A stretch of DNA of 64,000 nucleotides from Prevotellaceae bacterium UBA4332 (GCA_002394365.1 DGTQ01000014.1:30018-94017), one strand, 5' to 3'; shown: positions 24,892 through 33,933, counted from the first letter of the stretch. Numbers and translations are program-made. Notes: generated from the letters alone by a model not told the origin.

Positions 24892-26135
24892 GAGTATTGT
24901 TTTTTGCATGGACACCACTAGATCCGCAAGCACCTGTTCATGGATATGGCGGAGGCGGTTGGGTGGAAACTCTTCAGCGTGAACTTAATGCTAAAGGCGT
25001 AGAGCAGGGATATACATTCATCTCGGATAGAGAAGAGTGGTATAAGCATAATGGATATTCTTATTATGCCGTCAAGCGTGAGAATAAAAGCATAAGGGAG
25101 AAACTGCTCGTAGGCTTGAATCCAAAAGATACATCTTTTGAGGCTAAGCGTGATGATAGATGTCTTAAGAAGTTTGCTGCAGTAGTAGAGGACTTCAAAC
25201 CAGATGTAATACACATATTTGGTTCTGAACAATGCTATGGATTGATAACCAAATATACTAAAGTTCCAGTCGTAATTCATCTTCAAGGCATACTAAACGT
25301 GTATTGGAATGCGTATCTTACTCCTGGTGTGTCATTGTCAACATATTGTTTGCAGAGTCTGAATCCTAAAAAGATATGGAGCAGATATCAGGAATATATG
25401 GAGTGGTATCGCACATGTGCCCGTGAGCGAGAAATCCTAAGGAATTGCAAATACTTTATAGGTAGGACGGACTGGGATAGATGTTGCACGAGCGTATTGA
25501 CCAAAGACTATAGATATTTCTATGGTAGCGAGATGCTGAGGACAGAGTTCCATAATGCGCCTGAGCGCATACAACCTAAAAAGCTGACTATAGTAACTAC
25601 AAGTTCTGCAGCTGTATATAAGGGATATGACATGATTCTTAAGACAGCCAAGATACTTAAAGACAATATAGGTGATAACTTTACGTGGAAAGTGTTTGGG
25701 AACGTGGTTCCAGATTTTTATGAGAAGATGCTTGGCATAAAACATGAAGACGTAAATGTGGAGCTATGTGGTGTTGCGAAACCTGCTCAGCTTGTGGAAG
25801 CCTTCTCTAACTGTACCACTTATTTTCATCCGTCATATATAGAAAACAGTCCCAACTCTGTCTGTGAGGCACAATTGAGCGGATGCCCTGTTGTGGCATG
25901 CTATATTGGAGGTAATGACACTTTGGTAAAACATGGTGTAGCTGGCTTCCTCGTTCCAGCCAATGACCCTTACATGGCGGCAGCACGAGTCATTCAACTG
26001 TATGAAGATAGGGAGTTAAACAAACGTATGGGTGAGGCAAGTAAAGCGACTGCAAGCAAGCGCCATGATAGGGCAACTATCGTTAATGGTTTGATAGATA
26101 TCTATAAACAAATTATCGAGACGGAAAAGGCATGA
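24888..26135 (+). CDS. glycosyltransferase family 4 protein
   Basis: A GT-B transferase of 415 aa. The N-terminal domain opens with V-L-F-F-A-W-T-P and a G-Y-G-G-G-G-W-V-E acceptor loop (about 20-28). The C-terminal domain contains the phosphate-binding K-G-Y-D-M (about 245) and the E-x7-E region H-P-S-Y-I-E-N-S-P-N-S-V-C-E-A (about 311-325), followed by G-C-P-V-V-A. The tryptophan-rich middle (about 160-185) is unusual but has no stop or shift. It sits in a tight row with overlaps at both ends. Confidence 0.9.
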   Translation: MRVLFFAWTPLDPQAPVHGYGGGGWVETLQRELNAKGVEQGYTFISDREEWYKHNGYSYYAVKRENKSIREKLLVGLNPKDTSFEAKRDDRCLKKFAAVVEDFKPDVIHIFGSEQCYGLITKYTKVPVVIHLQGILNVYWNAYLTPGVSLSTYCLQSLNPKKIWSRYQEYMEWYRTCAREREILRNCKYFIGRTDWDRCCTSVLTKDYRYFYGSEMLRTEFHNAPERIQPKKLTIVTTSSAAVYKGYDMILKTAKILKDNIGDNFTWKVFGNVVPDFYEKMLGIKHEDVNVELCGVAKPAQLVEAFSNCTTYFHPSYIENSPNSVCEAQLSGCPVVACYIGGNDTLVKHGVAGFLVPANDPYMAAARVIQLYEDRELNKRMGEASKATASKRHDRATIVNGLIDIYKQIIETEKA

Positions 26136-26980
26136 GTAAACTTATACTTGTTTCATTTGCTGATAAGAGATATAGGAATTCTTTAGCACGCTTAGAGCAG
26201 CAGACAAAGGATTTCCCTTTTGACGAACGCTATTTCCTAACTCAGGAGAACTGCTTGACAAAAGAGTATTGGCGCAGTCTGAAGCCTTGGTTTTATCGTA
26301 GAGGGTTTGGCTTCTGGAACTGGAAGTTTAGAGTGGTTAGAGAGTACATGAATAAAATAGCAGAAGGGGACAAACTGTTTTTCTCGGATGCAGGTATTCA
26401 GTGGAATGATTCACAGGGAGCGTTAGACAGATTTAAGAGGACGATAGAATTACTTGATGGGGAAGATGACATATTAGTTTATGATCAGCCTACAATAGAG
26501 CAGGAATGGACAAAAGGTGATGTATTGGACGTCCTTGGTGTTTATGATGATGATGAGATTTGTAAATCAAGGCAGTTGTTCTCGGGTTTTTTCTGCTTAA
26601 AGAAAACCGAACGCACATGTAAGTTACTTGATGAAATTATCTCTCTTTCTGATATAGACAAGGAACTTGTAACCGATAAACGCTCCACGAAGCCAAATAA
26701 AGAAGGATTTCAAGAAAATCGTCATGACCAGAGTCTGTTTTCTGTAATGGTGAAAAAACTTCCACATAAAACAATCCATTACAGCGAACATTATGAGTTA
26801 GACGAAAACGGACAAGAGATAGAGGATTGTCCAATCCTTGTAGTGAGAAAAAAAGAAACAGACCGTCCTATGTCGGAGATAATAAAGAACAAGTTATTAC
26901 GTCCCTGGCGTGATTTCCTCGGTTTCTATTTCAAGAGGATAAGGCACTACGAATATTTGTGTGACCATTATCCATGGTAG
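26132..26980 (+). CDS. probable glycosyltransferase, family uncertain
   Basis: A 282-aa soluble protein that I cannot place firmly. The start L-I-L-V-S-F-A-D-K-R-Y looks like a GT-A strand. G-F-W-N-W-K is followed by L-F-F-S-D-A-G-I-Q-W (about 83-92), where S-D-A-G could be the metal-binding acidic motif. F-S-G-F-F-C-L-K-K and N-R-H-D-Q-S-L-F (about 193) resemble the N-x-x-D-Q-S pattern of sugar transferases that act on LPS or capsule. It is coupled to the upstream GT4 gene by a 4-bp overlap. A role in glycan assembly is inferred from motif and context. Confidence 0.65.
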   Translation: MSKLILVSFADKRYRNSLARLEQQTKDFPFDERYFLTQENCLTKEYWRSLKPWFYRRGFGFWNWKFRVVREYMNKIAEGDKLFFSDAGIQWNDSQGALDRFKRTIELLDGEDDILVYDQPTIEQEWTKGDVLDVLGVYDDDEICKSRQLFSGFFCLKKTERTCKLLDEIISLSDIDKELVTDKRSTKPNKEGFQENRHDQSLFSVMVKKLPHKTIHYSEHYELDENGQEIEDCPILVVRKKETDRPMSEIIKNKLLRPWRDFLGFYFKRIRHYEYLCDHYPW

Positions 26981-27120
26981 GCAAATTCCGAAAATCTTAT
27001 AATAATTTTGGATTTCATTCCGATAATCTGCTTCTGCGAAGAGACTGAAATTGTTTAAGAAGGAACCAAAAGGGTCAACGAAGTCAATAAAAAATAGAGA
27101 AAAACTTGCAAGTTTAAAGT
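26974..27120 (+). pseudogene. possible relic of a further gene
   Basis: An ATG at 26974 overlaps the previous stop and opens M-V-G-K-F-R-K-S-Y-N-N-F-G-F-H-S-D-N-L, then five residues to a stop. In another frame A-K-R-L-K-L-F-K-K-E-P-K-G-S-T-K-S-I follows, then about ten residues to a stop at the ATPase promoter. This looks like the two ends of a gene with the middle lost. I found no matching intact copy in the window, so this is tentative. Confidence 0.35.
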
Positions 27121-27164
27121 AAACTTTATAATTTTGTGGCAAAATTTTAAAGTAAACATTATAA
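27106..27164 (+). promoter_or_regulatory. promoter flanked by 19-bp direct repeats (DUF4143 ATPase gene)
   Basis: TTG (27106-27108), 20 bp, TAATTTTG (27129-27136) gives a Bacteroidetes-type promoter. A 19-bp word beginning TTTAAAGTAAAC occurs at 27113-27131 and 27146-27164 with one mismatch. The spacing is 33 bp, about three helical turns, on either side of the promoter core. This suggests cooperative binding of a regulator, possibly the gene's own product. Confidence 0.65.
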
Positions 27165-27175
27165 AATGTGCAGGT

Positions 27176-28444
27176 ATGAGTATATCAAAGGATATTATAA
27201 GACGTTGTTTACGTGATAAGCGTGAAGAAATAGAATCGGCTACCGTAATTAGTCGTTCGTTAGATTTTGAAGAGAATGGTAACTACGTAATGGTAGGGTT
27301 AAGGCATGTGGGCAAGTCCTATATGTTATATCAGAGAGTTAAGCAATTGCTAGCATCTGGGCACGGATGGGATGAAATATTATTTGTGGATTTTGATGAT
27401 GAACGTCTTGCTGAGTTTGAAACCAGCGACTTTAATACTTTGCTTGAAGTACACTTAGAGGATAATGGTAAACGTCCATATGTGTTTTTGGATGAAATAC
27501 AAAACATTCCGTCATGGGAAAAATTTGCAAGAAGGCTGGCAAACGAGAAATATCATGTGTATGTGACAGGTAGTAATGCAAAAATGCTGAGTAAAGATGT
27601 GGCTACTACATTGGGTGGGAGATTCTTCATAATAGATGTGTATCCTTATTCTTTTAGGGAATATCTGACAGCTTCTGGAACGATACTTTCATCTGGTTGG
27701 ATTTATTCAACGAGTGAAAAAAGCGAGGTGTTGAGGAAATTCAGGGATTATTTCTATTATGGGGGATTGCCTGAAATCCCCAATTTCCGACAGAAGAGGA
27801 CGATGCTATCCAGTCTGTATCAAAAGATTTATCTTGGTGATATATGTCATAGAAATAGTATAAGGAATTCGAGGGTGCTGAATATACTGATAAAAAAACT
27901 TGCAGAAAGTGTTAAGCAGCCCATATCATTCAACAGACTGAAGAATGTAATCGTATCAACGGGAGCTCAGACGACGATACCCACAGTAATGGATTATACT
28001 TCATACGCGGAAGATAGCTGGCTCGTAATACCGATAGAAAATGAGTTGGCAAAGTTGGCGGATAAGGAGTCAACGAAAAAGTATTATTTCATAGACAATG
28101 GATTGTTAGGGCTATTTCTAATAGATGGTGAAACCTCTCTGTTGGAGAATCTGGTTGCCATACAGCTATTTAGAAAATACGGAAAAGAGAATGTCAACTA
28201 TTATAATGGTACCAGCGAAATAGACTTTGTTGTACCAGATGCAGAGGTTGCCATACAAGTATGTTATAGACTTGCGTCAGAGAATACCGTGAAGAGGGAG
28301 ATGGCGCCATTAATAGCCTTTGGCAAAAAACATCAAGGCTGGAAATTGTATGTTGTATCGTATGATGAAGAAAAGGTCATAGAGAATGGTACAGTTAAAA
28401 TCCATGTCGTTCCTGTCTGGAAATGGTTGTTGGATGAAGAATGA
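27176..28444 (+). CDS. DUF4143-type AAA ATPase (cargo)
   Basis: ATP-binding protein of the AAA_14 plus DUF4143 group, 422 aa. It has Walker A V-G-L-R-H-V-G-K-S (about 40-48), Walker B P-Y-V-F-L-D-E-I-Q-N and the sensor V-T-G-S-N-A-K. The C-terminal third has the DUF4143 pattern Y-F-I-D-N-G-L-L-G and Y-N-G-T-S-E-I-D-F-V-V, a restriction-nuclease-like core, though the usual E-x-K is replaced by Q-V-C. The function of this group is unknown. The frame is open upstream to 27134, but ATG 27176 lies behind the promoter and gives the normal start. It ends with a 4-bp overlap on the next glycan gene. Confidence 0.88.
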   Translation: MSISKDIIRRCLRDKREEIESATVISRSLDFEENGNYVMVGLRHVGKSYMLYQRVKQLLASGHGWDEILFVDFDDERLAEFETSDFNTLLEVHLEDNGKRPYVFLDEIQNIPSWEKFARRLANEKYHVYVTGSNAKMLSKDVATTLGGRFFIIDVYPYSFREYLTASGTILSSGWIYSTSEKSEVLRKFRDYFYYGGLPEIPNFRQKRTMLSSLYQKIYLGDICHRNSIRNSRVLNILIKKLAESVKQPISFNRLKNVIVSTGAQTTIPTVMDYTSYAEDSWLVIPIENELAKLADKESTKKYYFIDNGLLGLFLIDGETSLLENLVAIQLFRKYGKENVNYYNGTSEIDFVVPDAEVAIQVCYRLASENTVKREMAPLIAFGKKHQGWKLYVVSYDEEKVIENGTVKIHVVPVWKWLLDEE

Positions 28445-29391
28445 AAACAGTTAAGGCAGTAGCACCATACATATATCCTGGGGGGATAAACTTCAAGCAT
28501 AAGCCGTATGAAGCATGGGTGAGGTTAGGGGGACAGGTGGCTCCTGCTCACTATCCGCCTCGCTGTTTGCATGGGTTAGCATTTCGATATGAGATACCGA
28601 GAGCGTTGAAAAAGTTATCGTTATCGTTGAAAGATTCTGTTCGGCTAAGGTTCGTGCAGCCATGGACGATAAAATTTGATACTTTTCCTGATTATGCACT
28701 ATATGAGGTGATACCGTTCTTTTGGGATGTGTGGCCAGAGAATTTTGAGAAGACTTTTGCGTGGCTGAAGAAGCATGAGGTGAAGACGGCAATATTTACG
28801 TCATCACAAGTGGCTGAGATGGTAAAAACCAAATTCCCTGTAATGAATGTGCTGTCAGTGACAGAGGGAATAGATATAGAGACTTATTCCGAAGGAAAAC
28901 GTCTAAAAGATAGGGAGATAGATTTTCTAGAGTATGGACGCGAGATAGATCATGTTGTGAAGTATTCTGTGGCAGACAAGATAAATTATGTCAAGGGCAA
29001 AAGTAATGGCAAGCCAATCTTCTCGCAACAGGAGTTGGTAGAGAATCTTGCCAATTCTAAGGTTGTTGCAGCATATACTAAGAAATGGACCAATCCTGAG
29101 CAGGCTGGCGATATAGACACCTTGACCCAACGCTATTGGGAGTGTATGCTGTCTGGTTGCGTTATGATAGGGCATGCTCCAAAGGAACTGGTGGATTTGA
29201 TAGGTTATAACCCAGTAATAGAGATAGATATGGATACGCCAGATGAACAGCTGATGAATATTATGGCTAATATTACTGATTATCAAGAATTAGCAGACAA
29301 GAACAGAACTTCTGCAATAAAATATGGTGAATGGAAATATAGTATGCAGAGGGTGATGAACTTTCTGCGAGAAAAAGAATATACATTATAA
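28441..29391 (+). CDS. glycosyltransferase (GT4/GT1-like, GT-B fold)
   Basis: A 316-aa protein that looks like a short GT-B transferase. The C-terminal half contains L-T-Q-R-Y-W-E-C-M-L-S-G-C-V-M-I-G-H-A (about 228-246), equivalent to the donor-binding E-x-M-x-x-G-C motif of capsular transferases with a glyco_transf_1_2 domain. The N-terminal half has V-I-P-F-F-W-D-V-W-P as an acceptor-side loop. No signal peptide or spans are seen. Its ATG overlaps the end of the DUF4143 ATPase gene, so it now depends on that transcript as well as the main one. Confidence 0.78.
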   Translation: MKTVKAVAPYIYPGGINFKHKPYEAWVRLGGQVAPAHYPPRCLHGLAFRYEIPRALKKLSLSLKDSVRLRFVQPWTIKFDTFPDYALYEVIPFFWDVWPENFEKTFAWLKKHEVKTAIFTSSQVAEMVKTKFPVMNVLSVTEGIDIETYSEGKRLKDREIDFLEYGREIDHVVKYSVADKINYVKGKSNGKPIFSQQELVENLANSKVVAAYTKKWTNPEQAGDIDTLTQRYWECMLSGCVMIGHAPKELVDLIGYNPVIEIDMDTPDEQLMNIMANITDYQELADKNRTSAIKYGEWKYSMQRVMNFLREKEYTL

Positions 29392-29394
29392 ATA

Positions 29395-30444
29395 ATGACA
29401 GAGACGATACAAAAAAAGAATAGAGATGTCTCTTTGGATGTAGCCAAAGGTGTATTGATATTTCTCGTAGTGTGGGGACATTCCATACAATTTGGATTTG
29501 GGTATGGTTATGGTGAGGCTGGAAAATATTGGTACGATTATATATATAGGGCAATTTATACATTTCATATGCCCTTGTTTATGGCAATAAGTGGGTATCT
29601 TTTTTACTATAGTAATAAGAAACCTTTCAAGGAAGTCATGATTTCAAGATTGAAATCAATAGGCATACCTTATCTAACTTATTGTACAATAACCGTGCTT
29701 TTGTTTGCCCCTCTAATGCGAATGGGGGGGGCAGAATCCTTTATAATAGATACTTATGCTAATGGATATTGGTTTTTGACTTCCGTCTTATTAAACTGTT
29801 TTATAGTATCTTTGATAACTGTATTATCAAAGAATAAATGGATAATAACCACATTATTATTACTGATAAACTTCAGTTTTTTTTTCGTAGATGACAATTA
29901 TTTATATTATACTCACAATTATATGTTTACGTGTTTCATTGTGGGGTATTTATATAATTTGCATTTGCAAAAGCCGATGAGTTTTAATAAGACACACAAA
30001 AAAATGACAGTTTTGATATTGATAGCATATCTAATATGTGTTTTTTTGTTTGAAAAAGAAATGTTTATTTATTGGGGTGGTGTGCATCTTATAAGGAATG
30101 GAGAGTTCAGTTTTCATCAACTTGGAATAGATACTTTACGTTGTCTTATAGGAATTGTTGCAAGTTCATGTTTCATGTGCCTTATTCCATATCATAAATA
30201 TTTGAATGATAAGGTAAGGGGCTATATAATTATGTTAAGTCACTATTCTATTGGCATATACTGCTTGTCTAATATAATACTGACAATATATTACAAATCT
30301 TTAGGTAATTTGGGAATCGAAATCCCATTTAATTATATAACCCCAGCTATCCTAGCTATAGTTGTCGTAATTATTTCATGCGTGATATTAAGATTTTGCG
30401 AAAAGAGAAAGTTGCTTAATTTGTTATTCTTAGGAGGCAGATAA
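29395..30444 (+). CDS. acyltransferase 3 family membrane protein
   Basis: Polytopic O-acyltransferase, 349 aa. D-V-A-K-G-V-L-I-F-L-V-V-W-G-H-S (residues 12-27) carries the family histidine, and F-H-M-P-L-F-M-A-I-S-G-Y-L-F (about 61-74) is the second diagnostic block. About ten spans follow. Two homopolymer tracts in the gene (a run of G near 29727 and of T near 29880) could be slippage-prone, but the frame is intact here. It is three bases downstream of the GT gene and abuts the fucosyltransferase-like gene. Confidence 0.88.
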   Translation: MTETIQKKNRDVSLDVAKGVLIFLVVWGHSIQFGFGYGYGEAGKYWYDYIYRAIYTFHMPLFMAISGYLFYYSNKKPFKEVMISRLKSIGIPYLTYCTITVLLFAPLMRMGGAESFIIDTYANGYWFLTSVLLNCFIVSLITVLSKNKWIITTLLLLINFSFFFVDDNYLYYTHNYMFTCFIVGYLYNLHLQKPMSFNKTHKKMTVLILIAYLICVFLFEKEMFIYWGGVHLIRNGEFSFHQLGIDTLRCLIGIVASSCFMCLIPYHKYLNDKVRGYIIMLSHYSIGIYCLSNIILTIYYKSLGNLGIEIPFNYITPAILAIVVVIISCVILRFCEKRKLLNLLFLGGR

Positions 30445-31503
30445 ATGAAAGTTGTGCATATAGAATCCGGATTAGGAAACCAGATGCTTTCGTATTGTGA
30501 GTATCTGGCAATGCGAAAGGCGAATCCTGACGACGAAGTATATATAGAGAATATAATATATGACATAAAGGAGGCGAATGACTATATTTGTCAATGGAAC
30601 GGATATGAGTTGGATAGAGTGTTCCATGTGGATGCTCCGAATGTGAGGAAACTGTTTACTAAAGAACAGTGGGAGGCTGTAATCAAAGATATACATACAA
30701 CGCAATTCTGGAAGCATAATTGGAACTATCCAGTGTTGTTTACTGATGCCTTTCGCAAGCAGGGAATAGACTTGAAGAATATACGAGGGGATTTTGAAGC
30801 ACCAGGATGGCCCCGTATGGTGGATGAAGATGATAAAACCATAAAGCAGAAAATAAAGGATAAATTGGAAAGATGTTTGCCATATATATATATACAACAG
30901 TACATAAGAAAAAGACAGGCAAGGAATGTTACAAATAGTTATGAGGATATTCTGTTTGTAAAAACAGATGAGGATGTTTTTACTGGTCAGCGCTTGACAT
31001 TCAAATTGAAAAATAGTGGGATAGAAAAAATAGAATCGGAGATACGTAGTGCTTTTAACTTCCCTGAGATAACAGATGAGAAGAATATGATGGCTATGAA
31101 TAAAATAGTTAGGCAAGAAGCAGTAGCTATTCATGCTCGTAGGGGAGATATGTTGGGTTACAACTATGCTTATTACGTGACGGGATATTTCAAGAGGGCT
31201 GTGAAGTATATCAAGCAGCATACTTCACAACCTGTTTTCTATATTTTTTGTGACCCAGGTAGCGTGCAGTGGGCAAAGGATAATGCAGATGTTTTAGGAT
31301 TGAATATGAGGAAGGACAACGTGAATTTTGTAGATTGGAACAAGTCTGCTGATAGCTATAGGGATATGCAACTGATGGCTGCATGTAAGCATCAGGTGAT
31401 TACCAACAGTTCTTTCGGTTGGTGGGGAGCATGGCTCAACACTAATCCAGACAAGATAACGTGTAGTCCAGACTCGATGATAAATACTACACATACTTTT
31501 TAA
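30445..31503 (+). CDS. GT11-like alpha-1,2-fucosyltransferase family protein
   Basis: The 352-aa product begins E-S-G-L-G-N-Q-M-L-S-Y, the GT11 glycine-rich start. It contains A-I-H-A-R-R-G-D-M (about 229-237), the H-x-R-R-x-D motif that binds GDP-fucose. N-S-S-F-G-W-W-G-A-W-L (about 327-337) is the third family motif. These three together are strong evidence for the family, but the transferred sugar could also be galactose. An internal region (about 130-180) is longer than in compact bacterial members. It is the last gene of the first uninterrupted run and is followed by a 60-bp direct repeat. Confidence 0.9.
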   Translation: MKVVHIESGLGNQMLSYCEYLAMRKANPDDEVYIENIIYDIKEANDYICQWNGYELDRVFHVDAPNVRKLFTKEQWEAVIKDIHTTQFWKHNWNYPVLFTDAFRKQGIDLKNIRGDFEAPGWPRMVDEDDKTIKQKIKDKLERCLPYIYIQQYIRKRQARNVTNSYEDILFVKTDEDVFTGQRLTFKLKNSGIEKIESEIRSAFNFPEITDEKNMMAMNKIVRQEAVAIHARRGDMLGYNYAYYVTGYFKRAVKYIKQHTSQPVFYIFCDPGSVQWAKDNADVLGLNMRKDNVNFVDWNKSADSYRDMQLMAACKHQVITNSSFGWWGAWLNTNPDKITCSPDSMINTTHTF

Positions 31504-31520
31504 TGATATATATTAGGGTT

Positions 31521-31580
31521 AACTTATGAAGGGCATTGACAGAGGCCACGGATTTTGCGGAAAGATACGGATATGACAAT
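31521..31580 (+). repeat. 60-bp direct repeat, left copy, flanking an AbiE-like module
   Basis: Begins AACTTATGAAGGGCATTGAC and ends GATACGGATATGACAAT. It matches 32439-32498 with 5 mismatches in 60. The right copy covers the start region of the VirE-domain gene. Confidence 0.88.
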
Positions 31581-31616
31581 TAATGTGTTTTTCTTGCTGA
31601 TTTCGAGAAAATTTAT

Positions 31617-31624
31617 TATTTTTG
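31617..31624 (+). promoter_or_regulatory. probable -7 box of the AbiE-like antitoxin gene
   Basis: TATTTTTG at 31617-31624, followed by CAG, fits TAnnTTTG and lies 22 bp before the ATG. No convincing -33 TTTG is seen at the expected distance. Confidence 0.5.
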
Positions 31625-31646
31625 CAGGCGAGGTAAATGAATTAAA

Positions 31647-32000
31647 ATGCTAAGGCAGATGCAAAAAGAAACTTCAGACATAAGGAAATACCTCATTGAT
31701 TCTCTCAAGCAGGGACATTGCTTGTGGAGTTATGATGTGGCTTCTGTTCATGACATTCCAGATGATGTCTTGATAGAGCTTGTCATGTTGTATCTTGATA
31801 TAGAGGAAATAAACATGCTGTTCAAAATCTTCTCATATAAGAAAATGAAGAAGGCTTGGATAGAGAATGTTGTGGCTCAGGGCGAGCGATACTACAATCT
31901 GAACTATTTTTTTGCATGGTATTATTTCAATGCAAAACGTCCTCGTAGCTATGTTAAGGCGATGGCTACAAGACAGTTAAACAAACGCTTGGCAGCATGA
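31647..32000 (+). CDS. antitoxin-like partner of an AbiEii-type toxin
   Basis: A 117-aa soluble protein resembling the DUF6922-like proteins that precede AbiEii/AbiGii nucleotidyltransferase toxins in Bacteroidetes. It shows G-H-C-L-W-S-Y-D (about 22-29), I-P-D-D-V-L-I-E-L-V-M-L-Y-L (about 35-48) and a positively charged C-terminus. The ATG is internal to a short leader behind a TATTTTTG box. Its stop overlaps the toxin start as ATGA, typical of these bicistronic units. The frame is intact although the toxin is broken. Role inferred from gene order. Confidence 0.65.
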   Translation: MLRQMQKETSDIRKYLIDSLKQGHCLWSYDVASVHDIPDDVLIELVMLYLDIEEINMLFKIFSYKKMKKAWIENVVAQGERYYNLNYFFAWYYFNAKRPRSYVKAMATRQLNKRLAA

Positions 32001-32412
32001 AGAAAGAAGATTCACTTGCCCCGCAAACGGGCAAAATCATAGAGGCTATATCGCGATTGGAATGTATAAAACCATTCGTGTTAGTGGGTGGGACGGCTTT
32101 GTCCATACAGCTGAATACGCGCCAAAGCGAAGACCTTGATTTTATGCGTTGGAAGGAAGGTAAGGATGAGGCGTAGTAAGTTCAGGGACTATTATGACAT
32201 ATATTCCATACTGAAAAAACGGTACGGATATACAGGCTCTGATACCCAAGGCTTTGGAACATTTTGGTTATAAACTTAAGACTAAGGGGCTGATGTCAAT
32301 GCTGACAAACGGTGATTTGTTTAGGAAAGAAGAGGGATTCCAACAGCTACGTCCCATATATGATGTGACATCTTCTGATATAGAAATGTACATTAAGGGT
32401 AAGCTAAAGTGA
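31997..32412 (+). pseudogene. AbiEii/AbiGii nucleotidyltransferase toxin, internally deleted
   Basis: ATG 31997 opens 59 codons containing F-V-L-V-G-G-T-A-L-S and R-Q-S-E-D-L-D-F, the nucleotide-binding G-G-T-A-L-S and D-x-D signature of AbiEii toxins, before a TAG at 32174. Downstream, R-S-K-F-R-D-Y-Y-D-I-Y-S-I-L (about 32170-32210), the conserved R-x-K-D-Y-Y-D-type motif, and a C-terminal part ending at TGA 32412 are found in other frames. About 100 residues of the middle are missing and there are at least two frame changes. No active enzyme is possible. Confidence 0.85.
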
Positions 32413-32438
32413 CAAGGTAAATAGACAGATGGTCAACT

Positions 32439-32498
32439 AACTTATGAAAAGCATTGACAGAGACCACAGATTTTGCGGATAGATACGGATATGACAAT
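32439..32498 (+). repeat. 60-bp direct repeat, right copy
   Basis: Partner of 31521-31580. Recombination between the copies would remove the antitoxin-toxin module precisely and leave one copy before the VirE-domain gene. Confidence 0.88.
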
Positions 32499-33933
32499 CA
32501 TGCAGGGAATACCAGGCAAGAGTGAGAACGACGACATGATGATAAGGTTTCATCACTGCCTGCAGGCTGTGTTGGAGAAGCATCGCGACCTGATGGGGGA
32601 GGATGAGCAGGAGTATGAGAACGCCGTGCTGCAGTCGCTAGCTAAGGGCTGTTGCGAGATAGGGCTGCCTGTGGAGTTCGCCATGCGAAGGGCGAGGTTC
32701 ACCCCGATGCTGCATCATGACTGGGACACGATAGCTACGGTGTTTGATACGGTGTATATGGCGAGGCAGATGAAGCTCAATCCGATGAAGTATATGCCGA
32801 GGTCTGCCATCATAGCTTATCGCACGAAAGCCTATCTGAGGGAGCACTATGAGTTGCGCAGGGACGTGATGATAGGTACGGTGGAGTATAAGCAGCTGGG
32901 ACTGATGTTCAGTTTCCAGCCCCTGACCAAGGAGGTGAGGAACAGAATGACGCAGAAAGCACTGGAGGCGGGCATCGACTCGTGGGACAGGGACATAAAG
33001 CGCTACATAGAGAGTGACCTCATACCCACCTTTGACCCTATATATGAGTATCTATCGCACTTGCCGAAATGGGATGGAAAGGACCGTATCACGCCATTGG
33101 CTCAGAGGGTGAAGACGGATGCCCCGCATTGGGAGAAGAGTTTCCGTATGTGGCTACTCTCGATGGTGGCTCAGTGGAAGGGGAGTGATGCCAGGCACGG
33201 CAATGCCATAGTGCCCTTGCTGATAGGCAGGCAGGGTTCGGGCAAGACCACCTTCTGTCGCAGACTGTTGCCGGAATGCCTGCAGGCTTACTTCAACGAC
33301 CGCCTGCGCATGAAGAACGATACCGACATCTATAACGGTCTGTCCTCGTATGCACTGATAAACCTCGACGAGTTTGTGATAACAGATGCCCAGCAGCCGA
33401 TACTGAAATATCTGCTTTCAAAGCACGACGTGAAGATGCGCAAGCCATACGGACAGGTGGAGGAGCAACGCAAGCGCTATGCCTCATTCATAGCCACCAC
33501 CAACAACGAGCACCCACTCGTTGACCCTACTGGCTCGCGCCGATTCGTATGCGTAAAGGCAGACCAGATAGACAATAAGGGCACCATCAACCACGACCAG
33601 ATATTCGCTCAGCTGATGGAGGCTCTTCATAGGAAGGAGCGCTATTGGTTTACCGATAAGGAGACCGACAAGCTGATAGAGTATAACCAGAGATTCCAGA
33701 AGGCTCGCGATTTCGCCACGATGGTCAGCATGCTCTTTGCCAAACCGGATGACACCCAGAAGGATGCCCCCTGGCAGAGTATGGAGGAGATAATGCTTAC
33801 GATAAGCAAGAGTTTTCCGAAGGTCTCTGTAACTGACAGTGGTAAGATGAGGCTTGGCAGGCAGTTGAAGGAACTGGGATATATGGTGAAGCGTACCAGT
33901 AGCGGAATGAAATACCATATTTCGCCTAAGTAA
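32491..33933 (+). CDS. VirE-domain P-loop ATPase (virulence-associated E family)
   Basis: Cytoplasmic protein of about 480 aa with the VirE/primase-helicase-like ATPase domain often found next to Bacteroidetes capsule loci and mobile DNA. Markers are P-K-W-D-G-K-D-R-I (about 188), Walker A L-L-I-G-R-Q-G-S-G-K-T-T-F, Walker B L-I-N-L-D-E-F and F-I-A-T-T-N-N-E-H-P-L-V-D-P-T-G-S-R-R-F. The N-terminal 150 residues are a helical domain. The frame is open into the direct repeat (TTG 32473), and ATG 32491 or 32500 is the likely start. GC content is visibly higher than in the neighbouring glycan genes, suggesting a different origin. Its cellular role is not established. Confidence 0.88.
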   Translation: MTIMQGIPGKSENDDMMIRFHHCLQAVLEKHRDLMGEDEQEYENAVLQSLAKGCCEIGLPVEFAMRRARFTPMLHHDWDTIATVFDTVYMARQMKLNPMKYMPRSAIIAYRTKAYLREHYELRRDVMIGTVEYKQLGLMFSFQPLTKEVRNRMTQKALEAGIDSWDRDIKRYIESDLIPTFDPIYEYLSHLPKWDGKDRITPLAQRVKTDAPHWEKSFRMWLLSMVAQWKGSDARHGNAIVPLLIGRQGSGKTTFCRRLLPECLQAYFNDRLRMKNDTDIYNGLSSYALINLDEFVITDAQQPILKYLLSKHDVKMRKPYGQVEEQRKRYASFIATTNNEHPLVDPTGSRRFVCVKADQIDNKGTINHDQIFAQLMEALHRKERYWFTDKETDKLIEYNQRFQKARDFATMVSMLFAKPDDTQKDAPWQSMEEIMLTISKSFPKVSVTDSGKMRLGRQLKELGYMVKRTSSGMKYHISPK

